Assembly (NCBI GenBank): GCA_944474755.1
Contig: OX104113.1
Location: 56,564,074 to 56,628,073, forward strand
Reading direction: 5' to 3'
Source of the DNA: Limnoperna fortunei
Taxonomy: Eukaryota; Mollusca; Bivalvia; Mytilida; Modiolidae
DNA length: 64,000 nucleotides
The notes beneath the pieces are model-generated. The model worked only from the letters and a program-made list of their open reading frames with translations, was not told the origin of the DNA and did not search any database. Positions 40,508 through 54,300 of this stretch are shown here, piece after piece. Within the stretch, counting starts at the first letter, position 1. Each line of letters opens with the position of its first letter. Made by a program: the position numbers and the translations under genes.

Positions 40508-43500
40508 ATTACAAAACTGAATAAAGAACCAGTCAATAAACTGTACAAAACTCAATAAAGAACCAGTCAATAAACTGTATAAAACTAAATAAAGAACCAG
40601 TCAATAAATTGTACGCAAACTAAATAAAGAAACAGTCAATAAACTGTACACAACTAAATAAAGAAACAGTCAATAAACTGTACAAAACTAAATAAAGAAA
40701 CAGTCAATAAACAATACAAAACTAAATACAGAAACAGTTAATAAACTGTACAAAACTCAATAAAGAACCAGTCAATAAACTGTACAAAACTAAATAAAGA
40801 AACAGTCAATAAACTGTACAAAAATAAATACAGAAACAGGTAACAAACTGTACAAAGCTTAATAAAGAACTAGTTAATAAATTGTACACAAACTAAATAA
40901 AGAAACAGTCAATGAACTGTACAAAACAAAATAAAAAAATACAGTCAATAAACTGTACAAAACTAAATAAAGAACCAGTCAATAAATTGTACACAAACTC
41001 AATAAAGAAACAGTCAATAAACTGAACAAAACTGAATAAACAAACAGTCATTAAACTGTACAAAACTAAATAAACAACCAGTCAATAAATTGTAATCAAA
41101 CTAAATAAAGAAACAGTCAATAAACTGTACAAAACTCAATAAAGAACCAGTCAATAAACTGTACAAAACTAAATAAAGAAACAGTCAATAAACTGAACAA
41201 AACTAAATAAACAAACAGTCAATAAACTGTACAAAACTCAATAAAGAACCAGTCAATAAATTGTACACAAACTAAATAAAGAAACAGTCAATAAACTGTA
41301 CAAAACTCAATAAAGAACCAGTCAATAAACTGTACAAAACTCAATAAAGAACCAGTCAATAAACTGTACAAAGCTAAATAAAGAAACAGTCAATAAACTG
41401 TACAAAACTCAATAAAGAACCAGTCAATAAATTGTACACAAACTAAATAAAGAAACAGTCAATAAACTGTACAAAACAATATAAAAAAATACAGTCAATA
41501 AACTGTACAAAACTAAATAAAGAACCAGTCAATAAATTGTACACAAACTCAATAAAAAACCAGTCAATAAACTGTACAAAACTCAATAAAGAACCAGTCA
41601 ATAAACTGTACAAAACTAAATAAAGAAACAGTCAATAAACTGTACAAAACTCAATAAAGAACCAGTCAATAAACTGTACAAAACTAAATAAAGAAACAGT
41701 CAATAAACTGTACAAAACTAAATAAAGAAACAGTCAATAAACTGTACAAAACTAAATAAAGAACCAGTCAATAAACTGTACAAAACTAAATAAAGAAACA
41801 GTTAATAAACTGTACAAAGCTAAATAAGGAACCAGTCAATAAATTGTACACAAACTCAATAAAGAACCAGTCAATAAACTGTACAAAACTCAATAAAGAA
41901 CCAGTCAATAAACTGTACCAAACTCAATAAATAACCAGTCAATAAACTGTACACAAACCCAATAAAGAACCAGTCAATAAACTGTACAAAACTGAATAAA
42001 GCACCAGTCAATAAACTGTACAAAACTCAAAAAAGAACCAGTCAATAAACTGTACAAAACTCAAAAAAAAACAGTTAATAAACTGTACAAAACTCAATAA
42101 AGAACCAGCCAATAAACTTTACAAAACTCAATAAAGAACCAGTCAATAAACATTACAAAACTGAATAAAGAACCAGTCAATAAACTGTACAAAACTCAAT
42201 AAAGAACCAGTCAATAAACTGTATAAAACTAAATAAAGAACCAGTCAATAAATTGTACGCAAACTAAATAAAGAAACAGTCAATGAACTGTACACAACTA
42301 AATAAAGAAACAGTCAATAAACTGGACATAACTAAATAAAGAAACAGTCAATAAACTGTACAAAACTAAATAAAGAACCAGTCAATAAATTGTACACAAA
42401 CTAAATAAAGAAACAATCAATAAACTGTACAAAACTGAATAAAGAAACAGTCAATAAACTGTACAAAACTAAATAAAGAACCAGTCAATAAACTGTACAA
42501 AACTAAATAAAGAAACAGTCAATAAACTGTACAAAACTAAATAAAGAAACAGTCAATAAACTGTACAAAACTAAATACAGAAACAGTTAATAAACTGTAC
42601 AAAGCTAAATTAGTAACCAGTCGATAAATTGTACACAAACTAAATAAAGAAACAGTCAATAAACTGTACAAAACAAAATTTAAAAAAAACAGTCAATAAA
42701 CTGTAAAAACCTAAATAAAGAACCAGTCAATAAATTGTACACAAACTCATTAAAGAACCAGTCAATAAACTTAACAAAACTCAATAAAGAACCAGTCAAT
42801 AAACTGTACCAAACTCAATAAATAACCAGTCAATAAACTGTACACAAACCCAATAAAGAACCAGTCAATAAACTGTACAAAACTGAATAAACCACCAGTC
42901 AATAAACTGTACAAAACTCAAAAAAGAACCAGTCAATAAACTGTACAAAACTCAAAAAAGAACCAGTCAATAAACTGTACAAAACTCAATAAAGAACCAG
43001 CCAACAAACTGTACAAAACTCAATAAAGAACCAGTCAATAAACATTACAAAACTGAATAAAGAACCAGTCAATAAACTGTACAAAACTAAATAAAGAAAC
43101 AGTCAATAAACTGTACAAAACTCAATAAAGAACCAGTCAATAAACTGTACAAAACTAAATAAAGAACCAGTCAATAAACTAGACAAAACTCAATACATAA
43201 CCAGTCAATAAACTGTAAAAAAGTCAATAAAGAACCAGTCAGTAAACTGTACAAAATTCAATAAAGAACCAGTCAATAAATTGTACACAAACTCAATAAA
43301 GAACCAGTCAATAAACTGTACAAAACTCAATAAAGAACCAGTCAATAAACTGTACAAAACTCAATAAAGAAACAGCCAATAAACTGTACAAAACTCAATA
43401 AAGAAACAGTCAAGAAACTGTACAAAACTCAATAAAGAAACAGCCAATAAACTGTACAAAACTCAATAAAGAAACAGTCAAGAAACTGTACAAAACTAAA

Positions 43501-45319
43501 TAAAGAAACAGTCAATAAACTGCACAAAACTCAATAAAGAACCAGTCAATAAACTGTACAAAACTCAATAAAGAAACAGCCAATAAACTGTACAAAACTC
43601 AATAAAGAAACAGTCAAGAAACTGAACAAAACTAAATAAAGAAACAGTCAAGAAACTGTACAAAACTCAATAAAGAACCAGTCAATAAACTGTAAAAAAC
43701 TCAATAAAGAAACAGTCAATAAACTGTACAAAACTAAATAAAGAAACAGTCAATAAACTGTACAAAACTCAATAAAGAACCAGTCAATGAACTGTACAAA
43801 ACTCAATAAAGAACCAGTCAATAAACTGTACAAAACTAAATAAAGAACCAGTCAATAAACTATACAAAACTCAATAAAGAACCAGTCAATAAATTGTGCA
43901 CAAACTCAATAAAGAACCAGTCAATAAACTGTACAAAACTAAATAAAGAACCAGTCAATAAACTATACAAAACTCAATAAAGAACCAGTCAATAAACTGT
44001 ACAAAAGTCAATAAAGAACAAGTCAATAAACTGTACAAAACTAAATAAAGAACCAGTCAATAAACTGTACAAAACTAAATAAAGAAACAGTCAATAAACT
44101 GAACAAAACTAAATAAACAAACAGTCAATAAAATGTACAAAACTAAATAAACAACCAGTCAATAAATTGTACACAAACTAAATAAAGAAACAGTCAATAA
44201 ACTGTTCAAAACTCAATAAAGAACCAGTCAATAAACTGTACAAAACTCAATAAAGAACCAGCCAATAAACTGTACAAAACTCAATAAAGCACCAGTCAAT
44301 AAACATTACAAAACTGAATAAAGAACCAGTCAATAAACTGTACAAAACTCAATAAAGAACCAGTCAATAAACTGTATAAAACTAAATAAAGAACCAGTCA
44401 ATAAATTGTACGCAAACTAAATAAAGAAACAGTCAATAAACTGTACACAACTAAATAAAGAAACAGTCAATAAACTGTACAAAACTAAATAAAGAAACAG
44501 TCAATAAACAATACAAAACTAAATACAGAAACAGTTAATAAACTGTACAAAACTCAATAAAGAACCAGTCAATAAACTGTACAAAACTAAATAAAGAAAC
44601 AGTCAATAAACTGTACAAAAATAAATACAGAAACAGGTAACAAACTGTACAAAGCTTAATAAAGAACTAGTTAATAAATTGTACACAAACTAAATAAAGA
44701 AACAGTCAATGAACTGTACAAAACAAAATAAAAAAATACAGTCAATAAACTGTACAAAACTAAATAAAGAACCAGTCAATAAATTGTACACAAACTCAAT
44801 AAAGAAACAGTCAATAAACTGAACAAAACTGAATAAACAAACAGTCATTAAACTGTACAAAACTAAATAAACAACCAGTCAATAAATTGTAATCAAACTA
44901 AATAAAGAAACAGTCAATAAACTGTACAAAACTCAATAAAGAACCAGTCAATAAACTGTACAAAACTAAATAAAGAAACAGTCAATATACTGAACAAAAC
45001 TAAATAAACAAACAGTCAATAAACTGTACAAAACTAAATAAACAACCAGTCAATAAATTGTACACAAACTAAATAAAGAAACAGTCAATAAACTGTACAA
45101 AACTCAATAAAGAACCAGTCAATAAACTGTACAAAACTCAATAAAGAACCAGTCAATAAACTGTACAAAGCTAAATAAAGAAACAGTCAATAAACTGTAC
45201 AAAACTCAATAAAGAACCAGTCAATAAATTGTACACAAACTAAATAAAGAAACAGTCAATAAACTGTACAAAACAATATAAAAAAATACAGTCAATAAAC
45301 TGTACAAAACTAAATAAAG

Positions 45320-45345
45320 AACCAATCAATTGTACACAAACTCAA
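45320..45345 (+). repeat. Monomer with a short internal deletion
   Basis: A 35-bp type unit has lost four bases, so that ACCAGTCAATAAATTG reads ACCAATCAATTG. The homologous units near 37.59 and 41.53 kb are intact. The change helps explain why the 43179-46869 higher-order copy is shorter than its neighbour. Confidence 0.75.
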
Positions 45346-47060
45346 TAAAAAACCAGTCAATAAACTGTACAAAACTCAATAAAGAACCAGTCAATAAACT
45401 GTACAAAACTAAATAAAGAAACAGTCAATAAACTGTACAAAACTAAATAAAGAAACAGTCAATAAACTGTACAAAACTAAATGCAGAAACAGTTAATAAA
45501 CTGTACAAAGCTAAATAAGGAACCAGTCAATAAATTGTACACAAACTCAATAAAGAACCAGTCAATAAACTGTACAAAACTCAATAAAGAACCAGTCAAT
45601 AAACTGTACCAAACTCAATAAATAACCAGTCAATAAACTGTACACAAACCCAATAAAGAACCAGTCAATAAACTGTACAAAACTGAATAAAGCACCAGTC
45701 AATAAACTGTACAAAACTCAAAAAAGAACCAGTCAATAAACTGTACAAAACTCAAAAAAAAACAGTTAATAAACTGTACAAAACTCAATAAAGAACCAGC
45801 CAATAAACTTTACAAAACTCAATAAATAACCAGTCAATAAACATTACAAAACTGAATAAAGAACCAGTCAATAAACTGTACAAAACTCAATAAAGAACCA
45901 GTCAATAAACTGTATAAAACTAAATAAAGAACCAGTCAATAAATTGTACGCAAACTAAATAAAGAAACAGTCAATGAACTGTACACAACTAAATAAAGAA
46001 ACAGTCAATAAACTGGACATAACTAAATAAAGAAACAGTCAATAAACTGTACAAAACTTTATAAAGAACCAGTCAATAAATTGTACACAAACTAAATAAA
46101 GAAACAATCAATAAACTGTACAAAACTGAATAAAGAAACAGTCAATAAACTGTACAAAACTCAATAAAGAACCAGTCAATAAACTGTACAAAACTAAATA
46201 AAGAAACAGTCAATAAACTGTACAAAACTAAATAAAGAAACAGTCAATAAACTGTACAAAACTAAATACAGAAACAGTTAATAAACTGTACAAAGCTAAA
46301 TTAGTAACCAGTCGATAAATTGTACACAAACTAAATAAAGAAACAGTCAATAAACTGTACAAAACAAAATTTAAAAAAAACAGTCAATAAACTGTAAAAA
46401 CCTAAATAAAGAACCAGTCAATAAATTGTACACAAACTCATTAAAGAACCAGTCAATAAACTTAACAAAACTCAATAAAGAACCAGTCAATAAACTGTAC
46501 CAAACTCAATAAATAACCAGTCAATAAACTGTACACAAACCCAATAAAGAACCAGTCAATAAACTGTACAAAACTGAATAACCCACCAGTCAATAAACTG
46601 TACAAAACTCAAAAAAGAACCAGTCAATAAACTGTACAAAACTCAAAAAAGAACCAGTCAATAAACTGTACAAAACTCAATAAAGAACCAGCCAATAAAC
46701 TGTACAAAACTCAATAAAGAACCAGTCAATAAACATTACAAAACTGAATAAAGAACCAGTCAATAAACTGTACAAAACTAAATAAAGAAACAGTCAATAA
46801 ACTGTACAAAACTCAATAAAGAACCAGTCAATAAACTGTACAAAACTAAATAAAGAACCAGTCAATAAACTAGACAAAACTCAATACATAACCAGTCAAT
46901 AAACTGTAAAAAAGTCAATAAAGAACCAGTCAGTAAACTGTACAAAATTCAATAAAGAACCAGTCAATAAATTGTGTACAAACTCAAAAAAAGAAACAGT
47001 CAATAAACTGTACAAAACTCAATAAAGAACCAGTCAATAAACTGTACAAAACTCAATAAA

Positions 47061-47075
47061 GAAACAGTCAATAAA
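47061..47075 (+). repeat. 15-bp mini-monomer from a half-repeat deletion
   Basis: The array reads GAAACAGTCAATAAA directly followed by GAAACAGTCAAGAAAC. A normal unit would continue from CAATAAA with CTGTACAAAACTCAATAAA before the next GAAACAG. Exactly 19 bp are missing, which is the distance between the two TCAATAAA half-repeats within a monomer. Deletion by slippage or exchange between the half-repeats explains this precisely. Confidence 0.88.
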
Positions 47076-50000
47076 GAAACAGTCAAGAAACTGTACAAAA
47101 CTCAATAAAGAAACAGCCAATAAACTGTACAAAACTCAATAAAGAAACAGTCAAGAAACTGTACAAAACTAAATAAAGAAACAGTCAATAAACTGCACAA
47201 AACTCAATAAAGAACCAGTCAATAAACTGTACAAAACTCAATAAAGAAACAGCCAATAAACTGTACAAAACTCAATAAAGAAACAGTCAAGAAACTGTAC
47301 AAAACTAAATAAAGAAACAGTCAAGAAACTGTACAAAACTCAATAAAGAACCAGTCAATAAACTGTAAAAAACTCAATAAAGAAACAGTCAATAAACTGT
47401 ACAAAACTAAATAAAGAAACAGTCAATAAACTGTACAAAACTCAATAAAGAACCAGTCAATAAACTGTACAAAACTCAATAAAGAACCAGTCAATAAACT
47501 GTACAAAACTAAATAAAGAACCAGTCAATAAACTATACAAAACTCAATAAAGAACCAGTCAATAAACTGTACAAAAGTCAATAAAGAACAAGTCAATAAA
47601 CTGTACAAAACTAAATAAAGAACCAGTCAATAAACTGTACAAAACTAAATAAAGAAACAGTCAATAAACTGAACAAAACTAAATAAACAAACAGTCAATA
47701 AAATGTACAAAACTAAATAAACAACCAGTCAATAAATTGTACACAAACTAAATAAAGAAACAGTCAATAAACTGTTCATAACTCAATAAAGAACCAGTCA
47801 ATAAATTGTGCACAAACTCAATAAAGAACCAGTCAATAAACTGTACAAAACTAAATAAAGAAACAGTCAATAAACTATACAAAACTCAATAAAGAACCAG
47901 TCAATAAACTGTACAAAAGTCAATAAAGAACAAGTCAATAAACTGTACAAAACTAAATAAAGAACCAGTCAATAAACTGTACAAAACTAAATAAAGAAAC
48001 AGTCAATAAACTGAACAAAACTAAATAAACAAACAGTCAATAAAATGTACAAAACTAAATAAACAACCAGTCAATAAATTGTACACAAACTAAATAAAGA
48101 AACAGTCAATAAACTGTACAAAACTAAATAAAGAAACAGTCAATAAACTGTACAAAACTAAATGCAGAAACAGTTAATAAACTGTACAAAGCTAAATAAG
48201 GAACCAGTCAATAAATTGTACACAAACTCAATAAAGAACCAGTCAATAAACTGTACAAAACTCAATAAAGAACCAGTCAATAAACTGTACCAAACTCAAT
48301 AAATAACCAGTCAATAAACTGTACACAAACCCAATAAAGAACCAGTCAATAAACTGTACAAAACTGAATAAAGAACCAGTCAATAAACTGTACAAAACTC
48401 AAAAAAGAACCAGTCAATAAACTGTACAAAACTCAAAAAAAAACAGTTAATAAACTGTACAAAACTCAATAAAGAACCAGCCAATAAACTTTACAAAACT
48501 CAATAAAGAACCAGTCAATAAACATTACAAAACTGAATAAAGAACCAGTCAATAAACTGTACAAAACTCAATAAAGAACCAGTCAATAAACTGTATAAAA
48601 CTAAATAAAGAACCAGTCAATAAATTGAACGCAAACTAAATAAAGAAACAGTCAATGAACTGTACACAACTAAATAAAGAAACAGTCAATAAACTGGACA
48701 TAACTAAATAAAGAAACAGTCAATAAACTGTACAAAACTAAATAAAGAACCAGTCAATAAATTGTACACAAACTAAATAAAGAAACAATCAATAAACTGT
48801 ACAAAACTGAACAAAGAACCAGTCAATAAACTGTACAAAACTCAATAAAGAACCAGTCAATAAACTGTACAAAACTAAATAAAGAAACAGTCAATAAACT
48901 GTACAAAACTAAATAAAGAAACAGTCAATAAACTGTACAAAACTAAATACAGAAACAGTTAATAAACTGTACAAAGCTAAATTAGTAACCAGTCGATAAA
49001 TTGTACACAAACTAAATAAAGAAACAGTCAATAAACTGTACAAAACAAAATTTAAAAAAAACAGTCAATAAACTGTAAAAACCTAAATAAAGAACCAGTC
49101 AATAAATTGTACACAAACTCATTAAAGAACCAGTCAATAAACTTAACAAAACTCAATAAAGAACCAGTCAATAAACTGTACCAAACTCAATAAATAACCA
49201 GTCAATAAACTGTACACAAACCCAATAAAGAACCAGTCAATAAACTGTACAAAACTGAATAAACCACCAGTCAATAAACTGTACAAAACTCAAAAAAGAA
49301 CCATTCAATAAACTGTACAAAACTCAAAAAAGAACCAGTCAATAAACTGTACAAAACTCAATAAAGAACCAGCCAATAAACTGTACAAAACTCAATAAAG
49401 AACCAGTCAATAAACATTACAAAACTGAATAAAGAACCAGTCAATAAACTGTACAAAACTAAATAAAGAAACAGTCAATAAACTGTACAAAACTCAATAA
49501 AGAACCAGTCAATAAACTGTACAAAACTAAATAAAGAACCAGTCAATAAACTAGACAAAACTCAATACATAACCAGTCAATAAACTGTAAAAAAGTCAAT
49601 AAAGAACCAGTCAGTAAACTGTACAAAATTCAATAAAGAACCAGTCAATAAATTGTACACAAACTCAATAAAGAATCAGTCAATAAACTGTACAAAACTC
49701 AATAAAGAACCAGTCAATAAACTGTACAAAACTCAATAAAGAACCAGTCAATAAACTGTACAAAACTCAATAAAGAAACAGTCAAGAAACTGTACAAAAC
49801 TCAATAAAGAAACAGCCAATAAACTGTACAAAACTCAATAAAGAAACAGTCAAGAAACTGTACAAAACTAAATAAAGAAACAGTCAATAAACTGCACAAA
49901 ACTCAATAAAGAACCAGTCAATAAACTGTACAAAACTCAATAAAGAAACAGCCAATAAACTGTACAAAACTCAATAAAGAAACAGTCAAGAAACTGTACA

Positions 50001-51356
50001 AAACTAAATAAAGAAACAGTCAAGAAACTGTACAAAACTCAATAAAGAACCAGTCAATAAACTGTAAAAAACTCAATAAAGAAACAGTCAATAAACTGTA
50101 CAAAACTAAATAAAGAAACAGTCAATAAACTGTACAAAACTCAATAAAGAACCAGTCAATAAACTGTACAAAACTCAATAAAGAACCAGTCAATAAACTG
50201 TACAAAACTAAATAAAGAACCAGTCAATAAACTATACAAAACTCAATAAAGAACCAGTCAATAAACTGTACAAAAGTCAATAAAGAACAAGTCAATAAAC
50301 TGTACAAAACTAAATAAAGAACCAGTCAATAAACTGTACAAAACTAAATAAAGAAACAGTCAATAAACTGAACAAAACTAAATAAAGAAACAGTCAATAA
50401 AATGTACAAAACTAAATAAACAACCAGTCAATAAATTGTACACAAACTAAATAAAGAAACAGTCAATAAACTGTTCATAACTCAATAAAGAACCAGTCAA
50501 TAAATTGTGCACAAACTCAATAAAGAACCAGTCAATAAACTGTACAAAACTAAATAAAGAACCAGTCAATAAACTATACAAAACTCAATAAAGAACCAGT
50601 CAATAAACTGTACAAAAGTCAATAAAGAACAAGTCAATAAACTGTACAAAACTAAATAAAGAACCAGTCAATAAACTGTACAAAACTAAATAAAGAAACA
50701 GTCAATAAACTGAACAAAACTAAATAAACAAACAGTCAATAAAATGTACAAAACTAAATAAACAACCAGTCAATAAATTGTACACAAACTAAATAAAGAA
50801 ACAGTCAATAAACTGTTCAAAACTCAATAAAGAACCAGTCAATAAATTGTGCACAAACTCAATAAAAAAACAGTCAATAAACTGTACAAATCTCAATAAA
50901 GAACAGTCAATAAATTATACACAAACTCAATAAAGAACCAGTCAATAAACTGTACAAAACTAAATATAGAAACAGTCAATAAACTGTACAAAACTGAATA
51001 AAGAACCAGTCAATAAACTGTACAAAACTAAATAAAGAACCAGTCAATAACTGTACAAAACTCAATAAAGAAACAGTCAATAAACTGTACAAAACTCAAT
51101 AAAGAAACAGTCAATAAACTGTACAAAACTAAATAAAGAAACAGTCAATAAACTGTACAAAACTCAATAAAGAACCAGTCAATAAACTGTACAAAACTCA
51201 ATGTAGAAACAGTCAATAAACTGTACAAAACTAAATAAAAAAACAGTCAATAAACTGTACAAAACTCAATAAAGAACCAGTCAATAAACTGTACAAAACT
51301 CAATAAAGAACCAGGCAACAAACTGTACAAAACTAAATAAAGAACAAATCAATAAA

Positions 51357-54300
51357 CTAGACAAAACTCAATACATAACCAGTCAATAAACTGTACAAAA
51401 CTCAATAAAGAACCAGTCAGTAAACTGTACAAAATTCAATAAAGAACCAGTCAATAAATTGTACACAAACTCAATAAAGAACCAGTCAATAATCTGTACA
51501 AAACTCAATAAAGAACCAGTCAATGAACTGTACAAAACTAAATAAAGAAACAGTCAATAAACTGAACAAAACTAAATAAACAAACAGTCAATAAACTGTA
51601 CATAACTAAATAAAGAAACAGTCAGTAAACTGTACAAAACTCAATAAAGAACCAGTCAATAAACAGTACAAAACTCAATAAAGAACCAGTCAATAAACTG
51701 TACAAAGCTAAATAAAGAAACAGTCAATAAACTGTACAAAACTCAGAAAAGAACCAGTCAATAAACTGTACAAAACTGAATAAAGAACCAGTCAATAAAC
51801 TGTACAAAACTCAATAAAGAACCAGTCAATAAACTGTACAAAACTCAATAAAGAACCAGTCAATAAACTGTACAAAACTAAATAAAGAAACAGTCAATAA
51901 ACAATACAAAACTAAATACAGAAACAGTTAATAAACTGTACAAAACTCAATAAAGGACCAGTCAATAAACTGTACAAAACTAAATAAAGAAACAGTCAAT
52001 AAACTGTACAAAAATAAATACAGAAACAGTTAATAAACTGTACAAAGCTTAATAAAGAACTAGTCAATAAATTGTACACAAACTAAATAAAGAAACAGTC
52101 AATAAACTGTACAAAACAAAATAAAAAAATACAGTCAATAAACTGTACAAAACTAATAAAGAACCAGTCAATAAATTGTACACAAACTCAATAAAGAAAC
52201 AGTCATTAAACTGAACAAAACTAAATAAACAAACAGTCAATAAACTGTACACAACTAAATAAACAACCAGTCAATAAATTGAAATCAAACTAAATAAAGA
52301 AACAGTCAATAAACTGTACAAAACTCAATAAAGAAACAGTCAATAAACTGTACAAAACTAAATAAAGAAACAGTCAATAAACTGTGCAAAACTCAATAAA
52401 GAACCAGTCAATAAACTGTACAAAACTCAATAAAGAACCAGTCAATAAACTGTACAAAACTAAATAAAGAACCAGTCAATAAACTATACAAAACTCAATA
52501 AAGAACCAGTCAATAAACTGTACAAAAGTCAATAAAGAACAAGTCAATAAACTGTACAAAACTAAATAAAGAACCAGTCAATAAACTGTACAAAACTAAA
52601 TAAAGAAACAGTCAATAAACTGAACAAAACTAAATAAACAAACAGTCAATCAAATGTACAAAACTAAAGAAACAACCAGTCAATAAATTGTACACAAACT
52701 AAATAAAGAACCAGTCAATAAACTGTTCAAAACTCAATAAAGAACCAGTCAATAAATTGTGCACAAACTCAATAAAGAACCAGTCAATAAACTGTACAAA
52801 ACTAAATAAAGAACCAGTCAATAAACTATACAAAACTCAATAAAGAACCAGTCAATAAACTGTACAAAAGTCAATAAAGAACAAGTCAATAAACTGTACA
52901 AAACTAAATAAAGAACCAGTCAATAAACTGTACAAAACTAAATAAAGAAACAGTCAATAAACTGAACAAAACTAAATAAACAAACAGTCAATAAAATGTA
53001 CAAAACTAAATAAACAACCAGTCAATAAATTGTACACAAACTAAATAAAGAAACAGTCAATAAACTGTTCAAAACTCAATAAAGAACCAGTCAATAAATT
53101 GTGCACAAACTCATAAAAGAAACAGTCAATAAACTGTACAAATCTCAATAAAGAACAGTCAAAAAATTATGCACAAACTCAATAAAGAACCAGTCAATAA
53201 ACTGTACAAAACTAAATATAGAAACAGTCAATAAACTGTACAAAACTGAATAAAGAACCAGTCAATAAACTGTACAAAACTAAATAAAGAACCAGTCAAT
53301 AACTGTACAAAACTCAATAAAGAAACAGTCAATAAACTGTACAAAACTAAATAAAGAAACAGTCAATAAACTGTACAAAACTCAATAAAGAACCAGTCAA
53401 TAAACTGTACAAAACTCAATAAAGAACCAGTCAATAAACTGTACAAAACTCAATAAAGAACCAGGCAACAAACTGTACAAAACTAAATAAAGAACAAATC
53501 AATAAACTAGACAAAACTCAATACATAACCAGTCAATAAACTGTACAAAAGTCAATAAAGAACCAGTCAGTAAACTGTACAAAATTCAATAAAGAACCAG
53601 TCAATAAATTGTACACAAACTCAATAAAGAACCAGTCAATAAACTGTACAAAACTCAATAAAGAATCAGTCAATGAACTGTACAAAACTAAATAAAGAAA
53701 CAGTCAATAAACTGAACAAAACTAAATAAACAAACAGTCAATAAACTGTACAAAACTAAATAAAGAAACAGCCGATAAACTGTACAAAACTCAATAAACA
53801 ACCAGTCAATAAACAGTACAAAACTCAATAAAGAACCAGTCAATAAACTGTACAAAGCTAAATAAAGAAACAGTCAATAAACTGTACAAAACTTAAAAAA
53901 GAACCAGTCAATAAACTGTACAAAACTGAATAAATAACCAGTCAATAAACTGTACAAAACTCAATAAAGAACCAGTCAATAAACTGTACAAAACTCAATA
54001 AAGAACCACTCAATAAACTGTACAAAACTAAATAAAGAAACAGTCAATAAACAATACAAAACTAAATACAGAAACAGTTAATAAACTGTACAAAACTCAA
54101 TAAAGAACCAGTCAATAAACTGTACAAAACTAAATAAAGAAACAGTCAATAAACTGTACAAAAATAAATACAGAAACAGTTAATAAACTGTACAAAGCTT
54201 AATAAAGAACTAGTCAATAAATTGTACACAAACTAAATAAAGAAACAGTCAATAAACTGTACAAAACTAAATAAAAAAATACAGTCAATAAACTGTACAA

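Larger units (their letters stand above)
35761..51356 (+). repeat. 4-kb higher-order repeat, several copies shortened by deletion
   Basis: The CTAGACAAAAC unit lies at 39143, 43179, 46870, 49551 and 51357, giving periods of 4036, 3691, 2681 and 1806 bp. The independent marker CTGGACATAAC lies at 38286, 42322, 46013 and 48694, giving exactly 4036, 3691 and 2681 bp, and GTACGCAAAC near 38221, 42257, 45948 and 48629 agrees. The AAGCTT unit at 36921, 40855 and 44652 shows that the family starts further left. Shorter periods come from deletions: the second copy lost 239 bp from its paired 342-bp sub-unit (43860-43963 versus 39824-40166), and later copies lost more. CAGTCGATAAATTG near 38.59, 42.62, 46.31 and 48.98 kb occurs only in this family. 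Confidence 0.92.

Noticed and set aside
51597..51604. TGTACATA, a perfect Pumilio-type RNA element
   Set aside because: It arises once by a single base change in a monomer (usual form TGTACAAA). A lone match in about 1,870 units is expected by chance.
52064..52252. 62-residue open frame on the minus strand, same motifs
   Set aside because: It is homologous to the frame at 1639-1827 through shared monomers and is a repeat artefact, not a conserved gene.
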